Assembly (NCBI RefSeq): GCF_040054535.1
Contig: NC_090787.1
Span: 15,281,001-15,345,000 of the forward strand
Source of the DNA: Antennarius striatus
Lineage: Eukaryota; Chordata; Actinopteri; Lophiiformes; Antennariidae
Reading direction: 5' to 3'
Length of the DNA stretch: 64,000 bases
A program made the position numbers and the translations under genes. The notes under the pieces are model-generated. The model saw only the letters and a program-made list of their open reading frames with translations, did not search any database and had not been told where the DNA came from. This document shows positions 1 to 13,100 of the stretch, piece after piece. The stretch's first letter is position 1. The number at the start of each line of letters is the position of its first letter.

Positions 1-682
1 GTCTCATCATTACAGTAAATAAAGCATTCCTACTTATATAGAACCAGAAAAGGTGGAGGAAATGAGGGGAATGAAAATATGTGTGTGTTGAAAGCTAACA
101 ATCTAGAATAACACATCTTTAAATTTATAGGAAAACACTTCTTCTTGACTTTCGACACAAACGATGTGTCACTACACTTCGTGTTCCGGCACAGACGGCC
201 ACAAGTACATTTTGCTTCTTACACAATGTGGGTGTTTGGTGGTGAAAAGAAAACTGTGTTAGTGGCAAACTAACAATGACTCTTGCACCTCACTGCGAGC
301 TGCTTTGTGTCAAGCATTAGACAGAGCCCAGAAGGTCACAGAATTCCCCCATGAATTGGTTGAGTATGAAACAAAGCTAAAAGCAGACAGGATATTGATC
401 TTCCATATATGAGGTTGTCAAAAGTGCAACTTCGAATACATTCTTCATCTTGTTTTTTTTTGTTTTTTTTTTAATTTTCTAGATGTTAAAGCGGGTAAAT
501 ATTTTCCCTTAGCTTCAGCGGTAACTCTTTGGAGATATATGGCAGTGTGTTTACAGATGATTTGCACCGTACGCAAGTTTTCAGCAAGGACATAAAGGGC
601 GCACGTAGCTTTTAGCATTTAGCTCAATAAAAAGAGAGGTCAAATAGAGAAACAAGCAGACTCTGTATGGAACTAATGTAGT

Positions 683-1970
683 GTGATTCTGTGGATGATG
701 ATGGATCTCCTTCGCTTCCAGGACCCAGAATCCGGCAGCACCACCCCCACCACCAGAAGCCGTCAGCAGAGAGACACTGAGCTGCAGGTCGCAGCAAAAC
801 CCACTATGGTGAAGTACGAGTCGTTCTCTGCCCCCGTCTGTCGGTGGAGGAACAGAACCAGACAGAATCACGGCGCCCCAGACCATGAACCGACCTCCCG
901 CTTGTGAAATATGGGTCTATCATCCTCCACAGGCTCCATCACACATCAGCTACCCCCACCTCCCCTCCCCCCCGGTTGGGTTGGACTGTACAGTGAAAGT
1001 TACACTCACCATAACCTGCGTTACTTAGTTAGTTTCCCAACATGTTCCCTTCTAAATTAGGAAGTTACCAAAAGTAAAAGTAGTGAACTCCTGAAAATGT
1101 TGCCACCCAGTCGTCTTTTCTTTTTCTTTTTTTTTTATGCAAGAATGAGATTTTAGCTAAATTCCAGTTATATTTAATGAGATGAATGATAACAAGCAAT
1201 TAGTTGATGCCAAACTGTTACTTTTGTCCAGAGATTATTGAACATGGATGGTAGGAAATTCAAGAACGATCAAAACAACTGTTTATTCACAGAGAAGACA
1301 ACTAGAAATGCATCTATTTATTTGTGTTCCCCTTCACAGAGGCGCTTTGGCACAGGGTCAGAACTGATGGATGGTGTAACTAAAGTCATGTTTGTCTAAC
1401 CCATAATAATTCACATAGTACGTTGCATGTAGTACATTTGATTTTTGAGCTGTAAATGAATTACTGGCTTCAAATTGAAAGCTTGTAATGGTTTTGCATG
1501 ACGACCGTTCGCATTCTATTGGCATGAAATAATGTCTGTGTTACCTCTTTTCAGTATGTTAGCAATATTTCATTAACAGATTAACAAAGAATTATATTGG
1601 GAGTAATATGTCATGTTTATTAATGAAATTATAACTTGTGTGAAATGATGATTTGTACATGTCCTTGGCTGTAGAAATATTTGTCGTTGAGCAGTCAGTG
1701 AATGTCTATATTTATTTATGTGTGTATCACAAATTTTTTTGGTTTGGATGTGTGTGAATGTGTGTGTATGGGTTTGTTTTTTTCTCTTTTGTGTGTGTTT
1801 GTATGTGTGTGTGTGTGTGTTCTATTTTCAAGTTTTTGAACCGGCAAAAAAAATCTTGTAAAGTCGTTTTTGTAAAAATGGAATTGTAAATACAGTCTTA
1901 TGTTACATGTTATTTTTCCATGGTAGAAACTGTACAAAATGTTATGTAATAAAATAACCCTTAACCATTT
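683..1970 (+). other. Possible last exon and 3' UTR of a gene lying to the left
   Basis: A pyrimidine-rich acceptor-like site (CTTCGCTTCCAG) ends at about 720. Beyond it a plus-strand frame stays open to a TGA at 905-907, and a second frame runs through a short PPPPP-containing peptide to a TGA near 811. About 1.0 kb of AT-rich, TGTA-rich sequence follows, ending in TGTAATAAAATAA (AATAAA at 1948-1953) with GT-rich runs upstream. The layout resembles a terminal exon plus 3' UTR, but I recognise neither peptide. The whole block could be non-coding. Confidence 0.25.
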
Positions 1971-3016
1971 CCCCTGTTGTTTGTTTAATTGGAGCTGCTG
2001 TGAGCAGTAAATAGACAAGCCTCCCCTCCCTGCGCTCAACTTTTTGGCAGTGACTGCTGCTTATTTTGGCGGTGGAATCCATCACGGAGGGTTGTGTTGT
2101 GTTGTGTTCGCTGATCGGTGCGGGAATCGGGAGACGCGAGCGCTTGCAAGTGCAAATAAACAGGTCGTCTAGCTCAACAGTCCGAGTGGATTTAATGCTG
2201 CTGAGGTCGAGTCGCCTCCTCGACACGATGCTGTGCTTCTCAGAACGCTTGTGTGTTTGAAAAGCATTAAATCTCCTCCTCTGCTTGGCAGCCTTTAGCC
2301 CCCCGCAAAGTGAAAAATGATGGATATATTTGTTAGAAAGTGAAGACCGACGCTCAGAGTTAAGCCTGTTGGAGATTTAAGGATGTCCTTCACATATAAT
2401 GATCCTGAATGGAGCAGTGTTTAATAGTGCATACCTGTTGTGTGTTTTATCACGCTGCCCTGAGGTGGAATGACATACAGGCGTGTTTGTGTGTTGCTTT
2501 TGTCATCCATTGGATCCATTGTTTCTATTCTCTACTGGAATCCAAAATAAGACCGACATTCGAAGTCATTTAATGATCATAAATCATTTTTCGTGAACAG
2601 AAATCAAATATCAAGGATATGCCAAAGGAAAGTTAGACTCCAAAAATCACAAATAGTGATTCTCCAGTGTTTGTCGTCGTCGTTTCCCATCATCCTTTCA
2701 GAGGTCCGTGTCAATGTAAAGCGTGTTCTGTATTGTTTGTGTAGTGTCTTTCCTTCTGTTTGTGGATGCCTTGGTTTTGGAGTCTTCATACTTGCTTTCA
2801 CACACTCGGACTCTTCAGCCAGTCGCTGCTTCGCCGCTCGCTTCCAGGCGACGTTGTTTATGTACAGTTCTATTATGTCACGGGAGATTAGCTCCTCTCG
2901 GTCTGTGGACGCTAATCCCTCTCTTCTCTAGGAGCCGGGCCAGCGTTTAGCCAGGGTTTTCTTTTCTGTGCGAGCCAGCCCAGCCCTTCTCCCTTTCAGG
3001 CTGTCGCTGTTGTTCT

Positions 3017-3017
<1 letters not shown>

Positions 3018-3055
<38 letters not shown>
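3018..3055. repeat. (CA)19 microsatellite
   Basis: A pure CA run. Confidence 0.97.
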
Positions 3056-3056
<1 letters not shown>

Positions 3057-3764
3057 CAAATACCACGGCCCTCAAGTGTGAAAACCTCAAAACAAAAAAG
3101 GCCCTCCGGCCTCTTTGGAGACATGTTGCAAGACGTCCAAGTCTCCGAGGACATAAAAGAGGAGGGGGAAAAAAACGCAACAACTAAATAAATGGGCCAG
3201 TCGTCAGCATAAAACCTTTGTCTCTGATGGTAGAAGGCCAGCGAGGGCTTATTCACTTTGCATGGCATCGCATCCCGGTTGTGAAAGTCAAGGGGAGGGA
3301 GTTTTCTCTCTCACATTTAAAACACATATTTCTGAAAACAATATTATTCATCTGGCTCTTTCAATAATCTCACTCTGTTAAATATTTATCGCTCTTCTGT
3401 TGACACTAGCCCCGCTTTTATTAGAAACTAGAATAGCAGAGCGAGTTCACCGAGAGCAGTGCAACAAAGATGGGCTGTTTTCTCTCACATATTCTCCCCC
3501 ACCACCCCATCCCGACCTCTTGGAACCCCTTTTTCTGCAGATTAACATCGCAATGAGTCGTGCATCGCTATTCATCAAACTTAAGCCAATCGCTTTTTGG
3601 TCATCCTGCAATAGCTGACAGAGCGACTGTAACACTACTCCTTCAAGGATGGATGGAATTGAAAGTTTTGATGATAAGTGCGATCTCAGCGTGACTTTGA
3701 AGGATGAGGTGAAAAAAAAAAGAAAAAAAAAAGGATGGAACTTATTCCCCTCCCCACCCCCCAG

Positions 3765-3934
3765 TTCAGATGACATTGATTGTAACCCGAATGACTCTTC
3801 GCTCTCATGTTGAGCTTCAGGTGAGTGAGATCATCCAGGCAGATTACTTCCACATGGACGTCATCCATTCGCACTGGTACTCTTTTCAATATGATGAGAT
3901 GGAATATATCGTCTATGAGATTGATGAAAAGTAA
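3765..3934 (+). other. Exon-like open segment with strong acceptor, unidentified
   Basis: A pyrimidine-rich tract (CCCTCCCCACCCCCCAG) ends at 3764 like a 3' splice site. The next 170 bp are open in one frame to TAA at 3932-3934, encoding about 55 residues with a non-repetitive, protein-like composition (for example QADYFHMDVIHSHWYSFQY). An internal CTTCAG/GTGAGT could serve as a donor. The opposite strand is also open here, so a conserved non-coding element or chance is equally possible. I do not recognise the peptide. Confidence 0.2.
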
Positions 3935-4280
3935 CCGGAGTCCCCCCCACCCCCCGCCACCCCCACCCATCCTCTCTCCACTTCTCCTCCATTAGGAAAG
4001 GCAATGTTTCTTTAATGCTGTGGTGTGGTGAGAAATCTGACCTTGCCCTGGGCAGCGGCGTGTTTCTGCTTAGGCTCTGGTGAGCAGGAACCAGGCAGGG
4101 GACACATGAAAGGATCTCTGTCAGGCCGCAGAGATGTTCGGTCTAATGAAGACCAGAACGCCAGCAGACCTGAGGAAACACGCACGCCACACATGACACC
4201 AGCGCGAGAGCCACCAAGCTCACTGCTCTCCTCCTGTTGCTTAAAGGAGGATGAAGTTAAAAAAGAAAAGCCTTATAAGG

Positions 4281-4282
<2 letters not shown>

Positions 4283-4330
<48 letters not shown>
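4283..4330. repeat. (GT)24 microsatellite
   Basis: A pure GT run. Confidence 0.97.
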
Positions 4331-4333
<3 letters not shown>

Positions 4334-6652
4334 GATTAAAACACAGCACAGAGAACCTGAATCAAGATAGTTAGACGCTGTGTTTGATTTGTCAGCTTTT
4401 CATTTCAGCTGCGACTTCCCTTTGCTCACCACCGGAGAGGGGGGTGGGGTTGGGGCGGGGGGGGATTCATTTTCTAGTGTCTGTCCCTGGGAAAAGCTTT
4501 TTCCTTTTTTGTTGGTGTTTTGGATGAAATGGAAGATGTGCCTTTTTTTTTTGTTTTTTTTTTGTTTTGTTCACATAATAACACAGCAAAAAGAATGATT
4601 TCACAGAAACTAAGTTCCTATCTTGTTCGGGAGACAAACGGTGTAATCAAACGCAGTCCGATGCAATTACTGCAAACACATTATTGTGCCAGAAAGATGA
4701 GATTCAGCGCTGTAGCTATTTCATGGCAGATGGATATATTGGACTATTATTGATGGGAAGAGAGTGGCGGCAAATTAATAAAGGTCCTCTCGGTGTGAGC
4801 GATGCTAAATGATGTATTGCAACTCCAGATAGTGTTTGTTTTTTAAGAAAAACTCTCACGTAAAAGTTAGGAAGTTAGTAATTTCCTACTAAGAATTCAG
4901 AAAACACTGCAGTATGTCACAAAAAACACACCTTTTGTGCCCGAAGCAACTGGTTAGTACACGCACCAGTCCTCCCAGTCGTCTGGTCTGGCGATCCTTC
5001 CTCCTCCCATTCACCTAAACGTTTTAACAATCATTCTTCCTTATCCTGACATGAAACACACTTTGTTGACTTGCCATTTTCGGGGTCAAAGGCAAGCTAG
5101 AGGTCCGCTACGTTTGTGTTTACAGAAAAAGCGTCACCAGAGGAATCCTTACCCCGGATCCTTTCCTCCCAAAGAAAAACTTCCTTCACAACAGGAATAC
5201 TAAGTAGAGAGATCAGGCAAGGAAAGCAGCATCCAGCTGGGTAATAGCTGTTTATAATCCCCTCTGATTAGTCTTAATCCCTTTAATGCTCCTTCCTGAG
5301 GATAAACACATGTTGACCCGACTGACCCACTCCTAATTAATAAAGTTACAAACGTTGGTATGCTATCTGTTCAAGCCGCTGCTACGTGATCCGGTGTGGA
5401 GGCGGAATGCGCTCTTAAGGACAGAATTCACAGGTAATAAGTCAACATGCAACAGCTGACACCTTCAAACAGGGATGGCTGGCTGGTGTCAGCTTTTCCA
5501 CCAAACAATACGCCCCCCCCAACCCCCTCCCCCCCCCAGGCGCAACTGGTGATGAGGAGAAACTCTTCATCTTATGTTCTTTTCTTCCTCTGAAGTCGGC
5601 GTGCCGGGTCGGTGGCCTGGCCTCAGAGGGCAGCCAAAGTTCACAGGTCAGCGTGTACCCCAGGAGGGTGGACGGCTGCCGATGGGAGGTGGTGGTGCTG
5701 GTGGTGGTGGTGGTGGGGGGGGGGGGGGCATCAGCGTAGCTCGGGGGACAAGGGAAAGGGTCAGCGGTGGGGTTCAGATGGAATCCACACAGAGGAAGTT
5801 GAAATGGACATTGTCAGGGGAGAACAGACGCTCTTCCACTTTTCCTGCTGGCCTGCCGCTGAAGAACCAGAGAGCCGTAAAGTTATCTTCAAGTTGTTGT
5901 TTTTTTTTGGGGGGGGGGGGGCGTGTTAACGGGCGATTTATCTGTGGAACCAAGTGGAGATGATGACATTATTGATGTGCAAACACTGCCTCAGTTTCCT
6001 CACTAGGCTAGAATAAAGTTGCACCACATTAAAGAGCATTGACGATATTTTGCGAGTGTTGTGTGGCGATGACGCCCCACTCTCCCGCTCAAACGATGGC
6101 GCGTTTCAGTTCGACTTGTCTCCAAGGATAATCTGTTCTGTCTTAACTTTATCCACAAAATTATCTTTTCAAAAAAAAAAAGAGAGTTGATCTACTCGTC
6201 CGACTACTGTTTCCCCTCATACGACGAAGGCTGCTATCAATTAACATCTGGCTCGTACCGCAGATGATAAATGCTTGTTTGCATATAGAAATGGGCCATC
6301 AAAGGCAATGATTCATCCTGATGAACACGATGAGATTTTACTTTTACCACATTCATGCTACACACATCTGTTGTCCCCAGAGAATCGAACTGTGGCATGA
6401 AATTGATTGCAATATAAAAGGATAGCTTATATGTGACATAATTGGTTTTCAAACGGGGAATCGACATAGAAAGCGGGGCGGCAATGGACTCCTCCCATAA
6501 ATTAGCACCAGGATAATATATGTCTTGTTTTTATTTTATATAGAGACGAGAGATGTAAATACTTTAAAACAAAGGTGGCACATGGCTCAGCAAACCACAA
6601 TGTTTATATAATGAGCATGCAGTATTTCATCCTGCCTCCCTGTGTGAGTGCA

Positions 6653-6707
6653 TGTGTGTGTGTGTGTGTGTGTGTGTAAGTGTGTGTGTGTGTAAGTGTG
6701 TGTGTCT
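6653..6707. repeat. (GT)n microsatellite, interrupted
   Basis: GT units are broken twice by AA. Confidence 0.95.
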
Positions 6708-7570
6708 GCTCCAAGGCTAAGAGCTCATTTCCACTCTTGATGATCACAGGCACCATTGATTGTAATACTGACGAGCAACCGAGTTCTGCCCGTGGCGCAC
6801 AGAAGAATCTGGACATGTTTAAAGCTCTAACTTTCATGTTTTTTTTTTGTGTGTTTTTTTTTTTTTAATGCTGGTATGAAGTTGAATGCTGATGCTGCAG
6901 GCATCTGGCTCTCATTACATGATGTCAAACAGAGGGCCTGACTAGGGGAGAGTCACTCTCTCGCTCTTCTCGGCCCCGTCAGCATCTCTCAGCCACACGG
7001 AGCCCATGTTCAACCTGCTGGGCCCGACGCTTCGGGCAAACAGCGTCCTGCGAAGAACCGAAAGGAGTGAACCACGACTCCGGGTATGAAAGAAATCTAC
7101 ATTATGCAAATATAAATTGGTAGAATTCCCCACGGTACAGACGTTGCTATTTTGATATGATTAATATCATCTGAATGTTTTCTAATAAAACATTGACATG
7201 ACTCAGATAAATTGATTGTTACTACAGGCTTACTTCAGGCTGGGATTACGTCTCACTCTGGTTTGCTCTCATGTTTCTGCTATTTGCTTGTCTAATAGCA
7301 GCATTAAATAAGAAAAAAATTAAATTCTAAGGCTTGGATGTCACAGCAGAATAACCCTTCAGTACTAATAAATCAATATGTGAGAGGCTAACATCATTTT
7401 ATTCACATAAACAAAGCACGATAAATGTTAGAAATAAAAATACTAATTATAAAGCAGCCCTTGTCAACAACTCGTCCAGTTCCAGCTCCATCTAACGCCG
7501 TCACAGCTTCAGGTATAACCTCAGTGACGGCTGATCGCTCCCGGTGCTCAGCGTTGGTCTGGTTTTTCTC

Positions 7571-7610
7571 AAGAAGAAGAAGAAGAAGAAGAAGACGAAG
7601 AAGAAGAAGG
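7571..7610. repeat. (AAG)n microsatellite
   Basis: About 13 AAG units with one ACG interruption. The poly-Arg and poly-Leu frames are artefacts. Confidence 0.93.
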
Positions 7611-10130
7611 ACTCGGTGTTTATCCCAGTAACACCCTGAAACATTTATCAGTTTCCAAATCGACACCGAAACGATTATATAAGGCACAAAAAGGTTATTG
7701 ATAATGGATTGGGAGGGCAAATTTACAGCTGGATGGTGTGATGATAGGAACATTACTGATTTGAAATCCACAGCCTTGACTCCCACTGGTGCGACATCGT
7801 CATCAGGCCCGTCTGTGTGGAGTGGACCTGAAGTTTACTTGAACTCAGGGAATCGTGTGATTCAGTGTTCAGTGCCCGAGCAGCTTGTAACACGTTTATG
7901 ACACACAGGAGAAGACGAAGACATGTGGTATACATGTTAAGAGGGTTTACACAGTGCAGCTAAACCAGGGATGATCTCTCCTTTTCCAAGCTTTGACGGT
8001 AAGTGGCTGTTAACCGCCTCCCAACTTAGGGATAAACGACATTATCAGCCACTTATCTGATACTTATTTTGGGAACGATCTGCTTTTCATCACTCATGAA
8101 AGAAACCTAGATCAGTCTGTCCATTATCAGCTCGCTTCCCTTTCCTTCACTCTGACATACAAACGCCGTGGCAACATATTTAGACGTTTACAACAACTTG
8201 AGTAGTAATTATTGGAGACAAAAGAGCGCTTCACGAAACATTTTCTCTTCTCACGCATGCGACTCTGTGATACTGCCAACATTTCCCCCCCCCCCTCCGC
8301 TCCAATCGACTCATCTCTGCGCTCATCTCTTCTCATATTCACAGTCCGTTCTACAGAAACGCTCCAAAGACAATGAAATATTGTGTCGATCTGATTGAAA
8401 GCAGCTTTCATAATGTGAACTAGAAATCTGTCAGATTTATGTCAGAGCGCTTTTAAAAACAGACTATCTGAAACATTTGCAGTAATTTGATTAAAAAATG
8501 ATCGACAGCCCCGGTGAGTTACTGTCATTGCGCCAGTGGGAAAAGAGTGTTTTTGATTTCTCCTGAGGAAAATGCTTCTCCTCCCCAGCAGCGCTTTTAA
8601 TATACTGGCGTAGCCTTTCATCTGCTCCTCCAAGCATGGCGCTTAATGCATTGCAGATTCTTCTCAGCCTTGACAATATTTTATCATCTCTTTAGTGGCT
8701 CTCTGGATTGTATTTCAATTAATCTAATGTAAAGGCAAACTTATTACACTTTTTATGAAACCAAGCCAACCTGATGTTGAAAATACACCAGAATTTGGGA
8801 TTGGTTAGTTCTGATGTCATCAATACACTACTGTATTTAAGACTGATGTTCAAGTGATGAAATACTCCAAATATGAAGCTCCACTGGTGCGTTTTACAAC
8901 CTCATAAGGTTTTAGTGTTTTTGAGACACCACACTCCCAACTGGAAAGCACACACAGAGCGAATACCTCCACCAGTGCCATTGTCATAAAACCCCCGACA
9001 ATTGGAAAATATTTTCCTCACATGAGAGACCTTGAAGAAAATCATCTGGTGTTCTTTGAAAGAATGACCTGGAACACTCTGTGTGCGCAACATATGCCTT
9101 GCTTTTTTTTTTTTTTTTTTTTTTGCTTCAGGAGGAGGATCATCATTGTTCTATCATTTCATCCAGGGCACGGCGCCCTGTGGAGGTGTCACCATGACGA
9201 CAGGACGAGTTCCACTCAACTCGCCATCATTGACCCCGGGTTACAATCTAGATCTAGACCCACTTATGCTTAAAGGAAAAGCATTCCCATGGAAATTTCC
9301 AGCAAGCACCTGTAAAATCACAAGTTTGTTTTTCTTGTAATTTTAAAGAACACACTGTAACACACACTCACAGGCAGTTCCTCCCCGCTTTTAGTCTAAT
9401 CATCTGTTGGTTGAAGCCTCCTAATAGCATGCAGACATCAGTGTGGTATTGATCGTCTCATTTAACGCTCCCCATGAAAGCAAATATGCGTATATCCCAA
9501 AGTATCAAACTATTCCTTTAATCAAAGCACATGTTTTCTTAATGCACTGTTGCATTCTTACTGCGCTTTCCTCCCCTTGATGTGCTATAACTCCTGCTTT
9601 TTTCCTACATTCATAAGGCTAAATGAAACTTCTGCTGCAGGGGCCCCGACACCGATCCTTGATGAAGTTATTCAGCGTGACTAAATGAAGACCAGGAGGC
9701 CTCAATATGTAAAGATAATACAAAAAGCAAACATTATATTAACTAACCACCATAGTGGTCCCGCTGGTCTCCCTGTGGGTCTGCCTATAGACGCACCAGC
9801 GGCGACTTTGCCAAGAACAGCGCTCCGGATGAGGCGTCTGGCTCTCGTTGGCGGAGGATAGCTTTGTGTCCAGCACAGCTTCACTGAGACGTGTTGTTGT
9901 GGTTAAAAAATATCACACAAACGTTGTGTGCAGTCACTGAATAACAGCGATGGTGGAGCTGCTAAGTGAAACACCTACAAATCATCTGATCCGGTGCCAG
10001 GATGAGCCTGAGAGGACGTCTTTGAACAGGTGTCCAGCGCCACTGTGGTGGGTTTTTTTAAAACTTCCCATCGCTCATGTTTTCATGTATTTTATGTAAC
10101 TGTTTGTTTATCAGTTCCAATCCAGTCGAC

Positions 10131-10132
<2 letters not shown>

Positions 10133-10166
<34 letters not shown>

Positions 10167-10176
10167 ACACACACAC
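10133..10176. repeat. (CA)n microsatellite
   Basis: CA units with one CCC interruption. Confidence 0.95.
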
Positions 10177-13100
10177 GCTCTCTATGGCTTTCTCTTGCAC
10201 TTTTTACACAAAGAAACAGCAGAAACAGTCAGCCTCTGGCATTTATCAAGGATGAAACGTGTTTGGAGAGAAAGTGCCTTTGAATTTGAGTGTATTCACA
10301 AAAGCTTTAAGAGAAAATATTGCATTAAGTGTTCATAAATGTATTTTTTTTTTCATAAGAAAAGTGGATTATATTTCTTAACTGCAATTTTTCTTCTCTG
10401 CTCTGTCTTCTTTTCAACTGACTAAAACTTCTTATGAATGTCTTTCAACTGCGAATAAACATCCAGTGACTTTTCTCTCTCTTGAAGGTCTGCCAGCTAT
10501 TTGTGGGCCTGTTTTTAATTGATTCATTGTCCACATGGTTGGCATTGCCATTGGGGGAGAATTTCTTCTCGTCAGAAGCTGCTGTTATTGGTTGAAACAT
10601 TTCAAATCTGAGGCCAGTAATTGAATAGATAGGGTTTTGATTGATGTTTAAAGAAAGCTCCTTTTCCCATTTAAATATTCATGGGTCTGTAGCCTGCAGG
10701 GGTGAGACAAGAATCCTGAGCGAACCTGTGCACAACAACAGCAGCTCAGTGTTCCACTGTCTGCTTCTCATTACAGTAAATACACTCTCAGAGCTACCAT
10801 CCCTCCAGCATTCCTGCTCTCGGCTGCATCGACGGGTACTTGGCCTCTAAAAGACGAGCTCCATTGGATGAAAATACTGCACCACTTTCCAAACATATCA
10901 CCATTTGATATATATAGATCACCAGAAACATGAATGACAGAGTACATTTTGATTGGTCCAGACTGAACTGGCTGCAAGTCTTGCTTTTTTCCCCCACAAG
11001 AGTACAGATTGAAAGTGACTGTATTTTGTTTGAAACATGCAACTCATATTACAGGTGTTGCCTTTGGCGCCATGTTTTCTGTCCGAACCCACTTGGAGTC
11101 TTTCAGTCACATCAAATACCACTTTGAATGTGTCAATCATAACGGGTTTGCTTCTACTACATCACAGTCACAGAAACATGTGCAAGAAAGCAGCATTATG
11201 CATGATTTAGTCTGTGGTTCAACACTCTTTGAACAAACACCCCAGTAATGAATACAGGAGAAGCGCCTTTAGAGTGGATTTAAAGTTATTTTAGTCAGTA
11301 TTAGCATGTAATGACAATCTAAACCATTACAGCTGTATTAAAGCACAGACAAAGTAACCTAAAGGTGCAAGTTCAAGGTGGTCCATTTGCAAAACATCAT
11401 ATATTTTCATGCCAAGCTAATTTTAATCCTCACCTCAGAAAAAAAGCAGTCATTTTGAAGACACGAATCATTAGAGCCGCTAAAAGCCGCCTGGAATCCA
11501 AGAATGCAAACTTTTTTTTTCCCGAGCAAACAGCTCCTGACTGGAGTCAGATGGATGCCTCGTTAGAATTATAAAATCCCACCACAATGTCAGGTATGCA
11601 GTCCTGGATGCCTCAAATATTACAGTCGTTGGTATGATCAGCTCACAACAGTGTAAATGCTTCAGCGAGACACGCAAAGGGAAGAAAAGTTTGTGGGAAA
11701 TAAATGCAGTCAGAAGCCAACAAACACAGACAGTCTGGGTTCGGAGCGGGAAAACAAAGGAGCAGGAATTCTCTGCAAAAGTGTTTTCAGCATGACATAT
11801 CATCTTTCTTTCAACAAACACACTTTCAATTGTGGATTTAATCACGTCAATGTGAGTGTTGCTTTTTTTTTTTTTTTTTTTTGCGGAGTGCCGGATAATC
11901 AGCACATTAATAAAAATCCTATTACCTGTATATGCTATAGAGCCAGGGAGTCAGACGGCATGCTCTTGACTTTACAGCTCACATTTCTCTGCTTTACTTT
12001 TTATTTGGCTACACATTTTTAATTTATGAAGTCTGCAGGTATACGGAGCCACCACATTCCCCCTGATGTTAGATTCTGTGGATTTATTCTATTATTTTAT
12101 ACGTTTTGATTGAGGACACTTTTAAAAATGAAAAATGATCAGGTGATACCTTGACAAATACGCCATATAATAAGATTTATACTGAACCTTGAATTTGGTC
12201 ATAAGATAAGTTAGCTAGCTCGGTGAAAAAACTTCAGTTGATTCCATGAGTTTATTTGAAGTGAGAGACAAAGTGGAATGAAGCGTGATATCCCCAGGGT
12301 CCCATTTCGTATTTGGGAAAAATAAACATTTGCCAAGCCCGATCTTGTGTGAATGATTCTGTATGTATAGGTCTGGGAAAGGAGCCAGTAGTATTTCCAT
12401 AATATAATTAAATTAATAGATATTCGGGGGATGAGTAGATATGATTTTATTATTCGGTCATGTTGACTCCAGGACTCTGCAAACACAGAAGCGTGGTGAG
12501 TAATCTAATAAATAGTAATAATCATGATGTGATTTTTTTCCTAAGATGTTGTTCGCTCCATACTGGCTCTGTTTTTCATATTAATGGAACAAATGCTGCT
12601 TAAATTCAAAGCACAAATCACTTATTATAATAACTTGACAAAACAATCATCAGAAAGGTCTATTTAATGACTTCTAGTTATTTCATAAGGCCTTCTTGTG
12701 CATATCATTTGATGACTGCATGAAGATCTGAAGTCGCTGCTTTGGCTCATGTGGTTCATGTAAGCTTATCTGAGCCGTCTTTTAATGATAAAACTCACTT
12801 CTTGGCGTTCATTCAGAAGTCCAGGCCATTAAAGGAAAAAAATTGTTATGACTGAGCACTTTTTAAAAAAAAAATCCTTTTCCAAACCCACACTTGAACC
12901 ATTCATAATATCCCCTGCTAACTGTCCTGCTTTATTACATATTCAGTTTCACAATTTTGGGGACAAATTGGTCTCCTCAAAAATGCATGAACACAGCTAC
13001 GAATCCCCACACTGGAAGAAAATGCTTTCCTGATGTTGTAATACGAGAGAGAACGGGTACGGTGATGTCATTGTGGATTAACTCAAGAGTTTGTTGAAAG

